64,000 nt of DNA from Gadus chalcogrammus (lineage: Eukaryota > Chordata > Actinopteri > Gadiformes > Gadidae), in contig NC_079419.1 in assembly GCF_026213295.1 (NCBI RefSeq), forward strand, positions 13,929,027 to 13,993,026. Direction: 5' to 3'. The notes under the pieces were generated by a model. The model was not told where the DNA came from. It did no database searches and saw only the letters and a program-made list of their open reading frames with translations. Below are positions 10,072-31,268 of the stretch, piece by piece. Numbering within the stretch: position 1 is the stretch's first letter; each line of letters opens with the position of its first letter. The position numbers and the translations under genes were made by a program.

Positions 10072-10433
10072 CGGGGGGACACATGCATATTATAATAGGA
10101 ACGCAAGACGATATAAATTCAATCCTGGTAAGAAACGATGTTTGTTAATGTAGAACCATAGTTACCCCATATCATATGTGTGTTCAAAGATTCATTTGAG
10201 GAGTCTGTGTTTCTGAAGTTGGGGAAGAAAACATTATTCCATGTGGGAATTTGGCCAAACTCAGTTAGAATTAATATTATTCATTTAAATTTACAGTAAA
10301 GTAAGCATTTTTTTATCATATTTTTGTGCTTTTATTTTAGCTAACTGTTGTTCTATCCTGACCTGTCTGTTAAAGTGGAGTTGTGTTATCATCAGCAAAT
10401 GCACCAACCTTATGGAATGAAACTAATCTTATA

Positions 10434-10595
<162 letters not shown>

Positions 10596-10599
10596 CAAG

Positions 10600-11721
10600 C
10601 AGAGGCAATATGATCGCCTGCCTGTCGGTAGAGGCCTGGCGCCGCATGGCGGACAGAGAGCATATCGTCATTGCCCAGAGCCTAACACATGTGTTGGTCA
10701 ACAAATGTGTTTTGACATTTTATTTTTGTTATCTAATCAATGTGTTTGCCTTTTGTTTTGAAACGTAGTGGGGTATGTTTTCCCATTTTGCTAATCAAAT
10801 AGCTTAGTCCGTAATAATGATCTGACAATCGAAATCGATTTGAAAGTATTGAATAGTGTCATATATGCTTCCATTTCTATGTAAGCCTACGCATATTGAA
10901 TCTGGGTAAAGTGGATTTAAATAAGAATATAAATACAGCCGTTTTCATCCACATGAAGAGCGTTTTCCTTATCTTATTGATAGCAGCACCATCAATATTA
11001 GTAGGCCTAGCGGTTGGTCTTTTGCGGTTAAAATGTAGGCCGGCTGTAACTATTCATAAGTGCTCGTCTTTAATACGAGCTCTTATTAAAACAATCAATA
11101 AAAACTTAGAATTCCTTCGTCACACAACAACTAAAGCGGATTGGTTGAAATATGAAAACATGCATTAACCGGTATGGCTGTTCATTTTGCAGTTCTCTAA
11201 ACTACACAGATCACACAATTACAATAAGAACAGCTATTTTTTTATGATTTAGAATACAGGGCAAATTGTCAATAATGAGAATAAAAAATGTGTCACTACT
11301 AAACTTCCTCAAACATTGTCATACCGCGTTGCCTTCTGGGAGTCGTAGTTAAAAAGACCAAATGGCCCTTATTTCTAAAACCATACAATACAATATTGAT
11401 AAATACTTCCTTTTTAATTAAAAAGCTAATTATTTAAGAATTTATTTTGCAAGTATTTTACTTCTTAATGTGTCTTACTGATATTAATCCATATAGATCG
11501 CAATAGTAGGACTACATGTACCACCGAACAACGTCATTACGTATGGTTACGTTGTGCAACAGACAGTCAACAGAGGAAAAGACCAACCGCTTCCGTGTTG
11601 TTCCTGTGTTGTTTTAGCAAACAACTAGCTTTACGTGACTCAGATTGCATTTGACAGTACTTCGTGGGATGAATATCATGCTTTAATAAGCTCGTTATAC
11701 AGCTTATCTTAATCATCCGAA
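10600..11721. other. Intergenic region and presumed vcpip1 promoter/5' UTR
   Basis: No coding exon is seen. The 90-codon ORF at 10896-11168 has no splice or family support. The last 250 bp hold TTACGTATGG and GTTACGT motifs and CpGs, and probably include the vcpip1 promoter, but no TATA box is evident. Confidence 0.4.
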
Positions 11722-14700
11722 ATGTCGCTGCTACAAAGCTCAAAGAAGAAGGACAGACGAATTTTATCTGGTACCTGTCCAGACCCCAAATGCCAGGCGA
11801 GGCTATTCTTCCCTGCTTATGGTTCGATTAGTATTGAATGCACAGAATGTGGCCAGCGCCACGAGCAGAAGAGCCTCTTAAATGTCGAAGAGGTAACCGA
11901 TCCAGATGTGGTTCTACACAATCTTCTCAGAAACGCCTTGCTCGGCGTGACTGGGGCCCCGAAGAAAGGCACGGAGTTGGTGAAGGTAATGGGGCTGTCC
12001 AATTATCACTGCAAGCTTCTCTCCCCCGTCTTGACCAGATATGGTATGGATAAACAAACCGGCAAAGCCAAGCTCCTCAAAGACATGAGTCAAGGTGACA
12101 TGTTTGACTGTTCACTCCTCGGCGACAGAGCTTTTCTCATCGAACCAGAACATGTGTCAACTGTTGGTTATGGCAAGGACCGATCAGGTAGTGTACTATA
12201 TCTCCATGACACATTGGAGGAGGTCAAGAAAGCCAACGGTAACAGAGAATGTCTCATCCCTGTGCACGTGGACGGAGACGGACACTGCCTGGTCCACGCC
12301 GTGTCCAGGGCCCTGGTGGGCAGGGAACTGTTCTGGCACGCCCTGCGTGAGAACCTCAAGCAGAACTTCAAACAGAACCTGGACCGCTACAAGGCCCTCT
12401 TCCAGGACTTTATCGATGCGGCTGAATGGGAGGACATCATCAATGAGTGCGACCCTCTGTTTATTCCGCCCGAGGGCGTTCCTCTGGGCCTGAGGAACAT
12501 CCACATATTCGGCCTGGCCAATGTCCTGCACCGGCCCATCGTCCTGCTGGACTCCCTGAGCGGTATGAGGAGCTCGGGGGACTACTCCGCCACATTCCTC
12601 CCAGGCCTGGTACCGGAGGAGCAGTGCAAGGGCAAGGACGGGAAGCACAACAAGCCGATCTGCATCGCCTGGAGCAGCTCGGGCCGGAACCACTACCTCC
12701 CCCTGGTGGGCATTAAAGACACGGTGCTCCCCAAGCTCCCAGCCCGGCTCCTCCCCAAGGCCTGGGGCGTCCCCCAGGACCTGATCCGGACCTACATCCA
12801 ACTGGAGGCAGACGGCAGCTGTGTGATAGGAGGCGACCGCAGCCTGCAGGACAAGTACCTGATGAGGCTGGTCAACGCCATGGAGGAGGTCTTCATGGAG
12901 AAGCACGGCATCCATCCCTCCTTGGTAGCCGACGTGCACCAGTACATCTACCGGCGCACCGGGGTCATCGGCGTGCAGCCGGAGGAGGTGACGGAAGCGG
13001 CGAAGCGATCGGTCCAGGAGAACCGTCTCCACCGCTGCCTGATCTGCGGCGCCCTCTCTGAGCTCCACGTGCCGGGCGAATGGCTGGCCCCCGGAGGGAA
13101 GCTCTACAACCTGGCCAAAACCACCCACGGGCAGCTCCGACCCGACAAGAACTACAGCTTCCCGCTCAACAACGTGGTGTGCTCCTACGAGCCGCAGCGG
13201 GACCTCCTGGTGCCGGACTACAAGCTGAGCTCCCTGGGCACCTGCAACTGGTGCCACGGAACCTCGGTGCGCCGCATCCACGGCGACGGCTCCGTGGTGT
13301 ACCTGGACGGGGACCGGACCAACACTCGCTCCCAGGGGGGGAAGTGTGGCTGTGGCTTCAAGCACTTCTGGGAGGGGAAGGAGTACGACTGCCTCCCCGA
13401 GGCCTTCCCCATCACCCTGGAGTGGGGGGGCTGCGTGGTCCGAGAGACCGTCCACTGGTTCCAGTACGAGATGGACGTGGCGCTGAACAGTAACGTTTAC
13501 GACGTGGCCATGAAGCTGGTCACCAAGCACTTCCCGGGGGAGTTCGGCAGCGAGCTCCTGGTGCAGAAAGTGGTGAACACCATCCTGCACCACACGGCCA
13601 AGAAGAACCCCGACGAGTACAACCCCGTGTCCATCGACGGGGCTCACGACCGGAGGCTGGACGAGGTGGCGGAGGGCCAGCAGCCCATGGACACCCAGCC
13701 CCCGACCAAGATCATCCTGACGGGCCAGAAGGCCAAGACGATACACAAGGAGGAGCTGACCATGAGCCGGGCGGAGCGCGCCCTCCAGCAGAGCATCAGC
13801 GAGAACGCCTCCAGCCATCAGAAGAGGAGGACCGACCGGCTGAAGCAAGAGCAGAACCACGGGCGTCCGTCCTCCCCCGCCGCGACGCCGGCGATCTCCT
13901 CGTCCTCCGCGCCCGCCACGCCCACCAAAGCCACCTCCTCTCCCGCCTCTATTAAGGAAAAGAAGATCCGCGTGACCACCAGCGACGGCCGGCAGGCCAT
14001 GCTCACTCTGCAGGCACACACCACCTTCCACGAGCTGCAGAGGAGCATCGCCAAGGAGTTCTCCCTGCCCACGTCGCAGCAGTGCATCCGCCACGGCTTC
14101 CCGCCCAAAGAGCTCACCCCTCCGAAGAGCGGCGAGGAGACCCAGGCCGTGGCCCTGCAGCACGGGGACCGGGTGGTGGTGGAGATACTGAGGGCCCCTG
14201 AGCAGAAGCAGGGCCCCGTCTCCCGGTTCTCCGGCTCTCATTCCAGCGTCCACGCCGTGAAGAGCGACGCTGCGGCGAGCGGCAGGATGAACGACGGGGA
14301 GCTCCAGGACAACATCGACCTCGAGATGTCCTCCCTCTGTCTCCTGGCAACCCTGATGGGTAAGACTTCTCTGTATGGATGATGGACACCTTTTATGTGG
14401 TCTGTGAAATATTAGTTTCAGCTTTCCTGCTGTATTTCTTTGTAGACTTGAACAGTGGTTTCTCAACTGGTCAAGCCTCACATGTGTCAGTCAGTCACCC
14501 AGAAATACAAAAGGTATCAATATTGCAGTACTCAACAATGAACTCCTGATGAGCGAGTAAGCCATTGAAACATGAGTTAACGTTAAAATATGAGTTAATT
14601 AATTGGCTTCTTTCCATAGCACACGGTTTTACATAATGCTCTGCGAGTCTGCGACATTTTCATGTCTATGACCTATGTATGCAATGTATCAGTATAGAAA

Positions 14701-16957
14701 TTATTTATCTTTATTCATGTACCAATAACCGTATCCTTCACATCAAAATTGCCATTGTTATCTGGGTCAACTTTCCCCTTTCTCCTTATCACTGGGAGTC
14801 AATATGACGCATGAATGGACACAGAGTTCAAGGCTTGCAGTGGCAGGTGATTGGTCAGACAGGGGGTCAACAGCTGACCAATCACAATCTGTTCAGCACA
14901 CCAGTATATGTGCCTTCTGTTCTTTAACTGGCTGGTTAGTTGGGGCAGCCGGCACCAAAAGCATTTGCCGCTGGGCTTTTCTAGGCACTGAAGAGAGCTT
15001 TGGTGATAAACAGCCTAGCTGTTCTCTGCTTGATAAAGTAACTTCTGAATAGTGTCACCGTAGCTTGTGTCAAACTCTCAGGTGACTATGGGAGCGAGGG
15101 GCTAGCAGGAAGGTTCTGAGGTTCTTCCCTCGCTAGCGGGATGGGGGAAGTGTCTGCCGGACTGGGACATGGCGGGTGGTGAGGTAAACTGTGCGAGCAG
15201 CACGCAGTGTGAGGTAACCCATTGAGTCTGACGGAAAGGGTGCAACCGTCTCCAGAATCTTAGTGTACTCCTTTTATGGAATCCCGTTTTTTGAGTGAGA
15301 AATTCCAATAATCTGTAAATGTATGTCTAATTATGCAGGTGCTAGCTTGTTTTTACCAACAGCCGTTGAGCATTTACATAATGACTAACCAAGTCCAACC
15401 GGAGGCCTGTATGAAAATATATTAATCCCATTCTAGTACAAACTTTGATTTTAGTTATTTAACAAATGTTTTGATCTGGTTAAGCAAGCTTCCTGAATGT
15501 TTTTATTTTATTTGTGATGACAATTATTGAAAGGAGGATGGAAGATTACAATCGGTACATTAGAGTAACCATAGGAGACAGAGTGTGATCAGTTTTATGT
15601 GGTTTGTTTCAAGGTGAAGACGTGTGGTCTTACGCCAGGAAGCTCCCTCACCTCTTCCAGCATGGTGGAGTTTTCTATAACATCGTCCGGAAGGATATGG
15701 GTAAGATGAGTCCTGTTCATCCTGCAGAAATACAGTTGGCTAATACGGGGCCTTTGTATCAGTTTACTAAGAAAAGATTGTTAGTTATTATGGACCTTAA
15801 AGGTCCAGTGACATGCCACCAGGTGTGGTGTGATAGCAGTTACAAGCTGTTTTGGAAATCGGCCCCTTATGACATCACAAGTGGGCGTGTCCACCTAGAT
15901 GTGTGCTGGATAGATCAGTCTACCAGCCTACCCAGTGGACTGTAGCGGACGTTAGCCATTATAGTATTCTTCATTTATTTATGTAGGCCTCTTTGGGCAA
16001 GATGACTAAGCCTTACCTGCTCCTTAATGTAAAATATGCTAAGTCACCTTAGATAAAAGCATCTGCTATTAAAGAATATACTGGTGTATAATATAGAATA
16101 ATATATGTATGCATTTTGTAATCAGCCAATGATCCGACGCAGTAGTGGATGAACTGGTTCCTCCTGTGTTGCCAGGCCTGATGGACGGGAAGCACTGCAC
16201 CCTACCTCACCTGGCGGGGAAGACGTTTGTGTACAACGCGGCCGAGGACCGGCTGGAGCTGTGCGTGGACGCGGCGGGCCACTTTGCCGTGGGCCCGGAC
16301 GTGGAGGACCTGGCCAAGGAGGCCCTTCTGCAGCTGCGGTCCGAGGGGTCCCCCCGGGGGGGGGGCAGCCGCGAGGGGAGCCCCTCCCACGGCCTGCTCC
16401 GGCTGGGCAGCGGCGGCGTGGTCCGCAGGAAGGAGCAGACCGTCGCCGCCTTCCAGGGGAAGGGCCACTCCCTGGGCAGCGTGGAGGACGCCTCCCCGCC
16501 GCAGCGGCCAATCACGCGGCAGCACAGCAGCGGCGTGGACCTGAGCGCTAGCGTGTCCCGAGACCCCCCCGCGCTGTCGGACATCAGCGAGGACGCGGGC
16601 AAGGAGCTGGTGCGCATGGCGCCGGGCTTTGTCACCATGCGGGAGGGCGGGCCGCTAGAGCCCGGCGCCATGGAGCAGCAGCGGAGGAAGCTGCAGGAGA
16701 TGGTGTCCTCCATCCAGGCCTCCATGGAGCGCCACCTCAAGGAGCAGCAGAGCCTGGCCGCCACGCCCGCCGCGGGGCCAGGCGAGCGGACAGGTGGGGC
16801 CCGGGCGGCGGGGCCAGGGAGCGACCCCGAGCCGTCGGCGACGATGGACGTGTCGGGCGGGGGGCCCCAGAGCGGCACGCCGCCCGACCAACCGGACGGA
16901 GGGACGTCGGGGGGCTCCCAGGATAACCAAGACGCAGAGCCCATGGATCACTCCTGA
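11722..16957 (+). CDS. vcpip1: Deubiquitinase VCPIP1 (VCIP135), complete, 3 exons
   Basis: The family is an OTU cysteine protease that binds VCP/p97 and p47, trims ubiquitin chains and supports Golgi and ER reassembly after mitosis. Exons are 11722-14359, 15614-15700 and 16176-16957, phases 1 and 1, giving 1168 aa (human about 1222). An N-terminal zinc-ribbon-like block (CPDPKC...CTEC, residues 19-43) precedes the OTU core. The nucleophile motif DGDGHCLVHAVS puts the Cys at residue 189, and the catalytic His is in NHYLPLVG near residue 324. A ubiquitin-like/UBX-type segment (KKIRVTTSDGRQAM) lies near residue 750. The start follows CCGAAATGTCG and precedes the conserved zinc-ribbon. The first exon is GC-rich with a long antisense ORF that is a codon-bias shadow. 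Confidence 0.97.
16000..16075. mobile_element. SINE tail fragment in vcpip1 intron 2
   Basis: GGGCAAGATGACTAAGCCTTACCTGCTCC and TAGATAAAAGCATCTGCTATTAAA match the 3' body of the tRNA-derived fish SINE seen more completely at 39010-39258. Confidence 0.55.
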
Positions 16958-19546
16958 TCTGGGGACGCCCCCGTGCCTGGCCGGCCCTGGGTCTCGCCGG
17001 CCAGCCCCCCGGGTCCACGTTGTGTTCTTCCTCTCGTCTTTACTGCATGACTAGAGCGGGTTGCCTGTTCCGAAACTCTCCGTAGACTGTCTCATCTTAT
17101 CGCTGAACAGAAACACGCACTGACCCCCCCCAGGCCGGCCCAACGCGCTCCGGATCGGCCGGAGCGGGGACTGCATTCCTGTAGATAGAGGAATCTTTTT
17201 TTAGTCTTTAAGTATAAGGTTGAGTTGGAGCTGGCGTCAGTTCAGACTGGATCTCCCCCATGGGGGTCCTTGAGGGCCCATTAGCCTCCTCGCTTTCAGA
17301 GGGGGGGCCCAACGTCAGGCACCAGGGGTCAGGGGTTTTATCGCCTGACCTTTAATTTCCTCTCGTTTCCTTTCTATCAAAAGGTTGCCCTACAATCCTC
17401 GTCCCGATTACCATTACAGTCTAACAATAGTACCAATATTTCCCTCTGATATTCGATTGGTTTGGCAAATGTAATTCTAAATGTTGCTAAAAATGCAATA
17501 CATGATAATGCTAAGGCTGTTCAACCGTGTAGTTATAAACCACGGATGTTTGAGTTTAACTTCCCCAAGTTATTATTATTATAATAATTATGGTTATTAT
17601 TATTTGTGCCATAAAATGGCTCTTTGGTTAAAGTTTTGTGTTGTGTAAAATTTCGTCTACAACCTACAATGAGATATGGCCAAAGAATGAAAATTACAAG
17701 TTACAATTGGAAAACCTTGATTGGGCATTTCATTGTTTATTTTCCTCCTCCTATGCAAACGCTCCACTGCGCTTTCAAAATCGATAACACCAACCCCTGC
17801 CCCTCCTTCCCTCACGAAGAAGGAAGAATGTCTCCGCATGGACTGCTCTACATGAGAGATCAAATGACCTCGGCCTGAATATCTGTGAAACAACAGTTCA
17901 ACATATAAACTCTCGCTACCTTCTTAAAATAACAAAATAAAACTATATTATAACAAATAATATTTTTCACCTGCATCTTACAACGGTGTCTGTGTAGACT
18001 GGTCATTGATGGTGGCTGCAGTAGATCTATATTCGTCCAGTATTTGGTTTGCTGAAAACACAAAGGAATGGAGGAAGGTTCAGTCAAATCTTAACTAATG
18101 TGTTGGAAGTCCAGCCAGGTTTTTCATTTTCTCTTTTTTTTGCTGCCAAATAGTTATTCTAACCTTCACCGTGCACTTAAAAAGACCCAGTATTGTCAAA
18201 ATAAACACCACCATACATTGTATGGCCTTAAAAATGAATTTGCCACTGGATACCTTTAGCTGCGTATTAGTGGCGGGTCTCCCCTGCTCCAGTCGAGAAG
18301 AGAGGTTGTTCCTACCTGTCACAGACGGCGGCCATTTACTCCCTTTTATAAGCTTGATTTTGTTTTGGAAGAACTATTCTATCCAAAACTATTTTAGTGT
18401 CCCTCAGTTAAGAGCCAACTTGTTAAACAAATACATCAGGAGACAAGAGGAATCTATACCACCAACACTAATTATTGTTCCCCTTGGGCTACTGTGCTGA
18501 CAAACAACATTGTAATTAAGTATCTCACTGTCTCATAGGAGTCCATATTGTAGTATATATCGACATGTACAGAAACACTCCAGCTCCTCCTTTTGTTTGC
18601 TACTAAAATATCCAATATCCCAATGCTTTAACATTGCTGTTTGCATGTCTGATAAATTATTAATCGAACAATAAAAGGCCTTCCTTCACCTGCTTGGTAT
18701 ATTGTGGTCACTAATGTGTAACTAGTCTGTATACCTGCTGGGAATATGAGTACAGAAGGTTATATGTAGGCTACAATGATAAGTCATACCTTTTCAAATA
18801 GGCCTGAACCTAAAAGCTTACATGTTGTTTAATGAACACAAAAACAAATTGTTCCAGTTGGATACGTCAATAGATTTTTCCAGACTGCCAAGAAATTCGG
18901 TTTTCTTCCGACATCTCTATCTTCAAACAGCAATCAATTTTGCAATTCTAGATAATTAGCTAATTATTTATTAATAATATAATATTATTCAATAAATTGT
19001 TCCACAGCTTGGTTGACATTGTTTAATGACAATATTTTGCAAAGCACATGTTTTATTTTATTGTTTTATTTAATAATATTTTTGTTACCAACTACAGCTG
19101 GCCAATCATTGGAAACCTGGAGACATCAACTCTTGCCCTGGATAGAGCTCGAGGGGCCGGTTGTCTCGAGCGTTCCCTATCAACCGTTATCAAACATTTT
19201 ACCGACTAAACAGCCGTTAATGGCAGAAAATGGGTTATTACGTTTCGACACCGTTTTTTAAGGTAAATGACCGATATTCATATAAGCGAAATACTTTTTT
19301 TTTTGTATTTATTAGTTAACACTATTTGTCGGTTCCTGTTAATGGAGCTAACAACGCAATAAATAAGTAGGCTTGGTCAAACAGAAGTTACGCTACTACG
19401 GTAAAGTTACAGATAAATGTTTTCTTGTATGGTATATTATATAAACGTGTAGGTATATGAAATATATATTTTTTCCTTCCCTAAGTAAGTAACGCCTGCT
19501 AGTTAACAGCAAAGTTACTAGCTAGTTAACAGACTTTCGGCAGAAG
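16958..19546. other. vcpip1 3' UTR and vcpip1-mybl1 intergenic region
   Basis: No further exon is visible. Several AATAAA or ATTAAA hexamers occur, for example AACAATAAAAGGCC near 18666, and could end vcpip1. The right part should hold the mybl1 promoter and 5' UTR, but I cannot place its start. An ORF at 19013-19261 has no family similarity. Confidence 0.45.
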
Positions 19547-26816
<7,270 letters not shown>

Positions 26817-28060
26817 CAGGTTGGAACTGCCCAATTTCCCCAGCCCCTACATTCCCCAGAGGCACCTCAACTCAGCTTGTTGGAGGTAGGAATATATGAA
26901 GGGCTTCAGTGTTCTGGGAGCTGGCCATCCTTACACAAGGTTCCTAGTTTTTCAAATATACGATAACCAGGGCATGAAGCTAAGGTAGTGCCATCGTGGT
27001 GCCTGAAGTTTAGAGAATGACCCATTTGTAGGCCGACTGGTGAAGAAGAGATGGTGGTGTTGAGCTTGACTGAGCATAACACACACGAAGTCTGACCCCA
27101 TAATACTGCTTCACCATAGACCAACAGTGACTCCAGCTTACATACGGCCACCATAAATCGACAGCAGTGACTCTAGACCATTGTATTTCTTCTGTGTTGC
27201 ATCCAGCTCTACCTCCTGAACAGTATTGATTAAAGTCAGCAGTCCTCACATCGTGCCACATTACGCAATCCATAATCCACTATGATAATCCACTATATGT
27301 TTGGTTTGAACCAAGATGCTGGCAAGGTTTCTTTCAGAGGGCACAGACACAGGAAATATGCTCTGTAGAGCAGAAAGAGTATATTTGAACCTAGAGGTCA
27401 CACTTTTTGTATTTCCGTTTTGTTGGAGGTATAGTCAGCATTTGGCTAACTAAGCGAGCGATTAGAGTGACAATAGGCTTCAGTGGCAGGTGAGGAGTAG
27501 CTCCTAATACACACTGTGGGGCTGGGACAGAACTGTCCCACAAGCTCAGATTGCAAGGACATTTTGAAGCACATTTTAACTGTTAATAACTGAAACATTT
27601 ATTGGATTCTGGACAATATGATGCAGGTATAGTTATTCATTCATCTTCGGTAATGTAGATTGAGTGGGGTTAGCAACATGGCCACAATGTCAGTCTCCGA
27701 CTGGAGACATGTTTAGTTCTGTCTCCAGTCGGTTTTAGACAAATGTTTTTTAAAATCGTTTCTACTTTGAGTCTGAATTCAATGTTAGATTAGGTCCTGG
27801 ACACTTCTTAGTGTTTTTACGTCTATACAGAATTTTTAACTTCCAATTTCCTCATCTCCAGTGTTTTTATGGAATGTCAGGTGTGCAAAAGTAATTTGTA
27901 GCACAGTTTGACCTAAAGGGAGAAGACGATGCCTTGGTCTGTCTGTCTTGGTTTCTGGACATATGAATAGATGGAGAATAAAACCCTTATCAAAAGGGAG
28001 ACCTTTAAGTCAGTAAAACATCTAAAGGGCTTTGATCCCAGTATGTATGTGACAGTATTT

Positions 28061-28107
<47 letters not shown>

Positions 28108-30298
28108 TATATACAAATTTTAATAGTTATTTAGTTCTCATTTGAAACAAATGTCTTGATCTTTTTTATTCCAAATCATTTACAGGATTTTAACCATTAA
28201 CAATGAAAAACAAACAACAGTCTTTTACTCAATGAAGCCTTTGCTTGTGAATACACTTTTTAAATGGATTTTAGATCTTATTTTTGATAGAATGTTGAAC
28301 ATGTTGCCATAAAGTTTGGGTTTATTTTTTGCGTAAAAACAATTATAATATAAGTTAACTGTTCAAGTATATATTGCTACTGTACATGTCATGGTCAAAT
28401 ATTTTGTCATATGGAATAAATGACTTGTCAATGATTCATCGTAATTTACATAAATTATACAATACTGTATGGTGTATTATGGGTTATGTTTGAATGCTAA
28501 ATAAATATTATTACATTAAAGATCATATGTATGGATGTGAATCTGGCTCAACACGGTGACACATTGCTCAGTGCTCTATGCTCGGTGGTTCAGTCAAATA
28601 AAAGCTATGTTGCAGGCAGATGAGAGGCAGGATTTGTCTATTTTATGAATGAAATAGGTTTTGCAATAAACAAATATCACATTGAAATATCAGAGGTAAA
28701 AAACTGAATCAAAAGACGACACTGACAGAATATTGACAACGCAAACAATTTGTTCTTAGAAAGAGATATAAATACAAATGTCACCCTCACAATTCAAATA
28801 TTTTATCATGCTACTGTATTTATTTGAACTGAACTAAATGGTTATCTTGCCTCCAGAGTAGCCTACTGAGGACAAATGGTTACAAACTATTTCACACTAT
28901 TGACCAGCTATGCGAATAGTTTGGAACATTATATTGTTACCAAATGTATTAGTCTAGTACATTCCTGGTATGGTAAATGGAACATGCTCTGCCCCACATT
29001 TAAATGCAGTGGTTGTTTACAAATCTACAACTCTGCATTTCTCAGCTGAAGACAATCAACCAAAAGTGCTTCAAATTTGTGACTTGAAAACGTTTAGGAC
29101 ATTAATTCTTTGGATACGAATAACCACTCCCTTCGTATTCTTTGCAACGGCCGTCCCAATATCAATCTAAATTTATATAAATAAAAGAAAATAATTGCTC
29201 AAATTTTTTTTATACAAGCCTTCACATTTTTGTAAATCTTTTTTACTTTACTCAGGCAGAAATCATGTACACCGACAAGTGTTGTTTAAGGTTTAAGGTT
29301 ACATTCACATTACGTTTAGTCGCGTTATGGCATTACATTGTAATGAAATTGAAAAATCCAATATAAAGGTGATATGGACTTAACGACGAATGTGACAGAA
29401 TGAATGTCAGTTATTGAAAATCGAATACAGAAACGATCAGATCAGGAGTTTATTGTGCGTATCTGCGTTATTGAATCCAAAATGACGCCCATTGTTTGTG
29501 AGGCATGAGAGTGCTTCTTATCACAATAAAACTGTTTAAAAAAAAAACATCCTTTTATTTAAATGACATTGAAATTTAACACATACTGACGCTGAATGCG
29601 CTTTTTAACTTTTAAGCATCCGAAGGAAAAGCGCCTCACAGCTTGACCTTCAAAACCGTTAATTTTTAATATCATCAAAATGGTTTGTGATACTCAGCGA
29701 ACTAAGAGTGTTACATATTGGCTAATCTCCAGTCTTTAAAACATACCAATCTTTAGGAATTCAGCCCTCCTTTCAAGGCGCTTTTGTGTTTTGCAAAGGG
29801 TAAAAAAGTTGAATATCAAACTAGAATCCCCATGTAACATCACATTAACTTTAGAATATAGGTGAGTCGACTACCTATACAGCTGTAGATAATGTTAGTG
29901 TTTCCCACATAATTATATTCTACTAGTGGTAACTGACTGGGGGATTAAACGTTTTTTTCGTTGGAAAGATATTCCATTTTCAACAGATATTCACGCTCTG
30001 AATTGCAGTGATATGTGACACATTGAACTCAAGACTGGATCACCGGAATGAGTCTGTGTTGAGCAGTGTATACCTGCCCAGGAGATGTCTAACGTTTCAA
30101 AATGTTCCCAATGGAACATGGAACTTCTAGTGTTCAGAACTTCTAGTGTTTAGAAGTGTATCCCACTAGCTCTACAACAGTTAAAAGCAGGTAAAGAACT
30201 GCATGGCTCGTAGAGCTCTAGTGTGGATGTATTGCACATAGACTGTATATTACACAGGTTCAACGGACTTGACAGACTGTATATAATCCAGATACAAC
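26817..30298. other. mybl1 3' UTR and intergenic region
   Basis: No exon is supported. Candidate polyadenylation hexamers occur near 28414 and 28500. A (TA)n run lies at 28066-28104. The stretch is otherwise AT-rich single-copy sequence. Confidence 0.45.
28066..28104. repeat. (TA)n microsatellite
   Basis: About 19 TA units follow GTATTTTATG. Confidence 0.95.
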
Positions 30299-30919
30299 TA
30301 GGGATGCACTGATTCCACTTACATTTGAGTACTCGCCAATACCAAATACCTGCGTGAGTACTTAATAATACCATTACAGTTGCACGCATGGCGTGTTATC
30401 ACCATGGTTACGCCCAACGGCAACTTTATGATTTTTCTTTTTGCATCATCGTCGTGTGTAAGCGTTATAACGTTTTTCCATATCCAACGATGTTGTATAT
30501 GAAATGCGCTACACACTCTAGCGATAACATTATAGTTGTACGGGAATCCTAACCCTAGGGCGCTGGTATTAAATAAATCACTGCTCAGACGGAGCTCGAC
30601 TATCAACATACTGTCTTGGTACACAATGAGTTTCAGAAAAAGCGAAACTTTCTCTCAAACAGAGCTCCACACGTCCACACAAACCGAGTCCTCCAGTGCA
30701 CCTTGTTTCACTAAATTGAGGACTTACTTCGCTACCTGTAATAAGATGGCATAGATTACTATGTTGATGATCATATAGGAAAAATGTGCACGAAAAAAAA
30801 CGTTTTTGGTTCACTGGCTCTTCAACGTTACTTCACGTTGCGTAAATTGGCATCGGGTGGTTGTATCAGAGAGGTTTTACGAGTACATGAGCACAGCATC
30901 GGGTACTGGTGCATCCCTA
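30299..30919. mobile_element. Non-autonomous hAT transposon with 8-bp target duplication
   Basis: The termini TAGGGATGCACTGATTCC and, inverted, TAGGGATGCACCAGTACCC bound a 621-bp element. Flanks are GATACAAC (30291-30298) and GATAAAAC (30920-30927), a 7-of-8 match. An 8-bp duplication is diagnostic of hAT insertion. Short inner ORFs show no transposase similarity. Confidence 0.85.
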
Positions 30920-31268
30920 GATAAAACTGACTTTCCATATGTGTACATTGATGGATACTTTCGCAGACCTACTAATTGAATGCACTAGTACTCGTTGAGA
31001 TTTAGGACATGTATTACATTTTACACATATTGTTTTTTGGCCTGGCAGGGGTTCTCACTTTAATTGTGTTATAAACACAATTAAAGGGGAAACACTGATA
31101 TTTGTTAAAGGAAAGCGAATGTAATGCAGCGTGCCTATATTTTTTCGTTCGCTTCAAATAGGACGCGAGTCAATTTTGGACAAAAATTCCAAGTCCTCAT
31201 GAAACGTCAAATGGGCTTGAGGCTTCAGAGTCTTAATGCTTGAGTCTAACTGCTTCTCTGAAGGCATC

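Noticed and set aside
10896..11168. 90-codon ORF upstream of vcpip1
   Set aside because: No homology, no Kozak or splice support, and AT-rich composition.
12196..14481. 761-codon ORF on the minus strand opposite vcpip1 exon 1
   Set aside because: It lies wholly antisense to a conserved OTU coding exon and has low-complexity Gly/Arg/Val composition. It is a GC-codon shadow.
19220..19261. ATGGCAGAAAATGGG as the mybl1 start
   Set aside because: The frame meets TAA just before a donor-like site. The ATG at 19547 with donor GTAGGT joins the next exon in phase.
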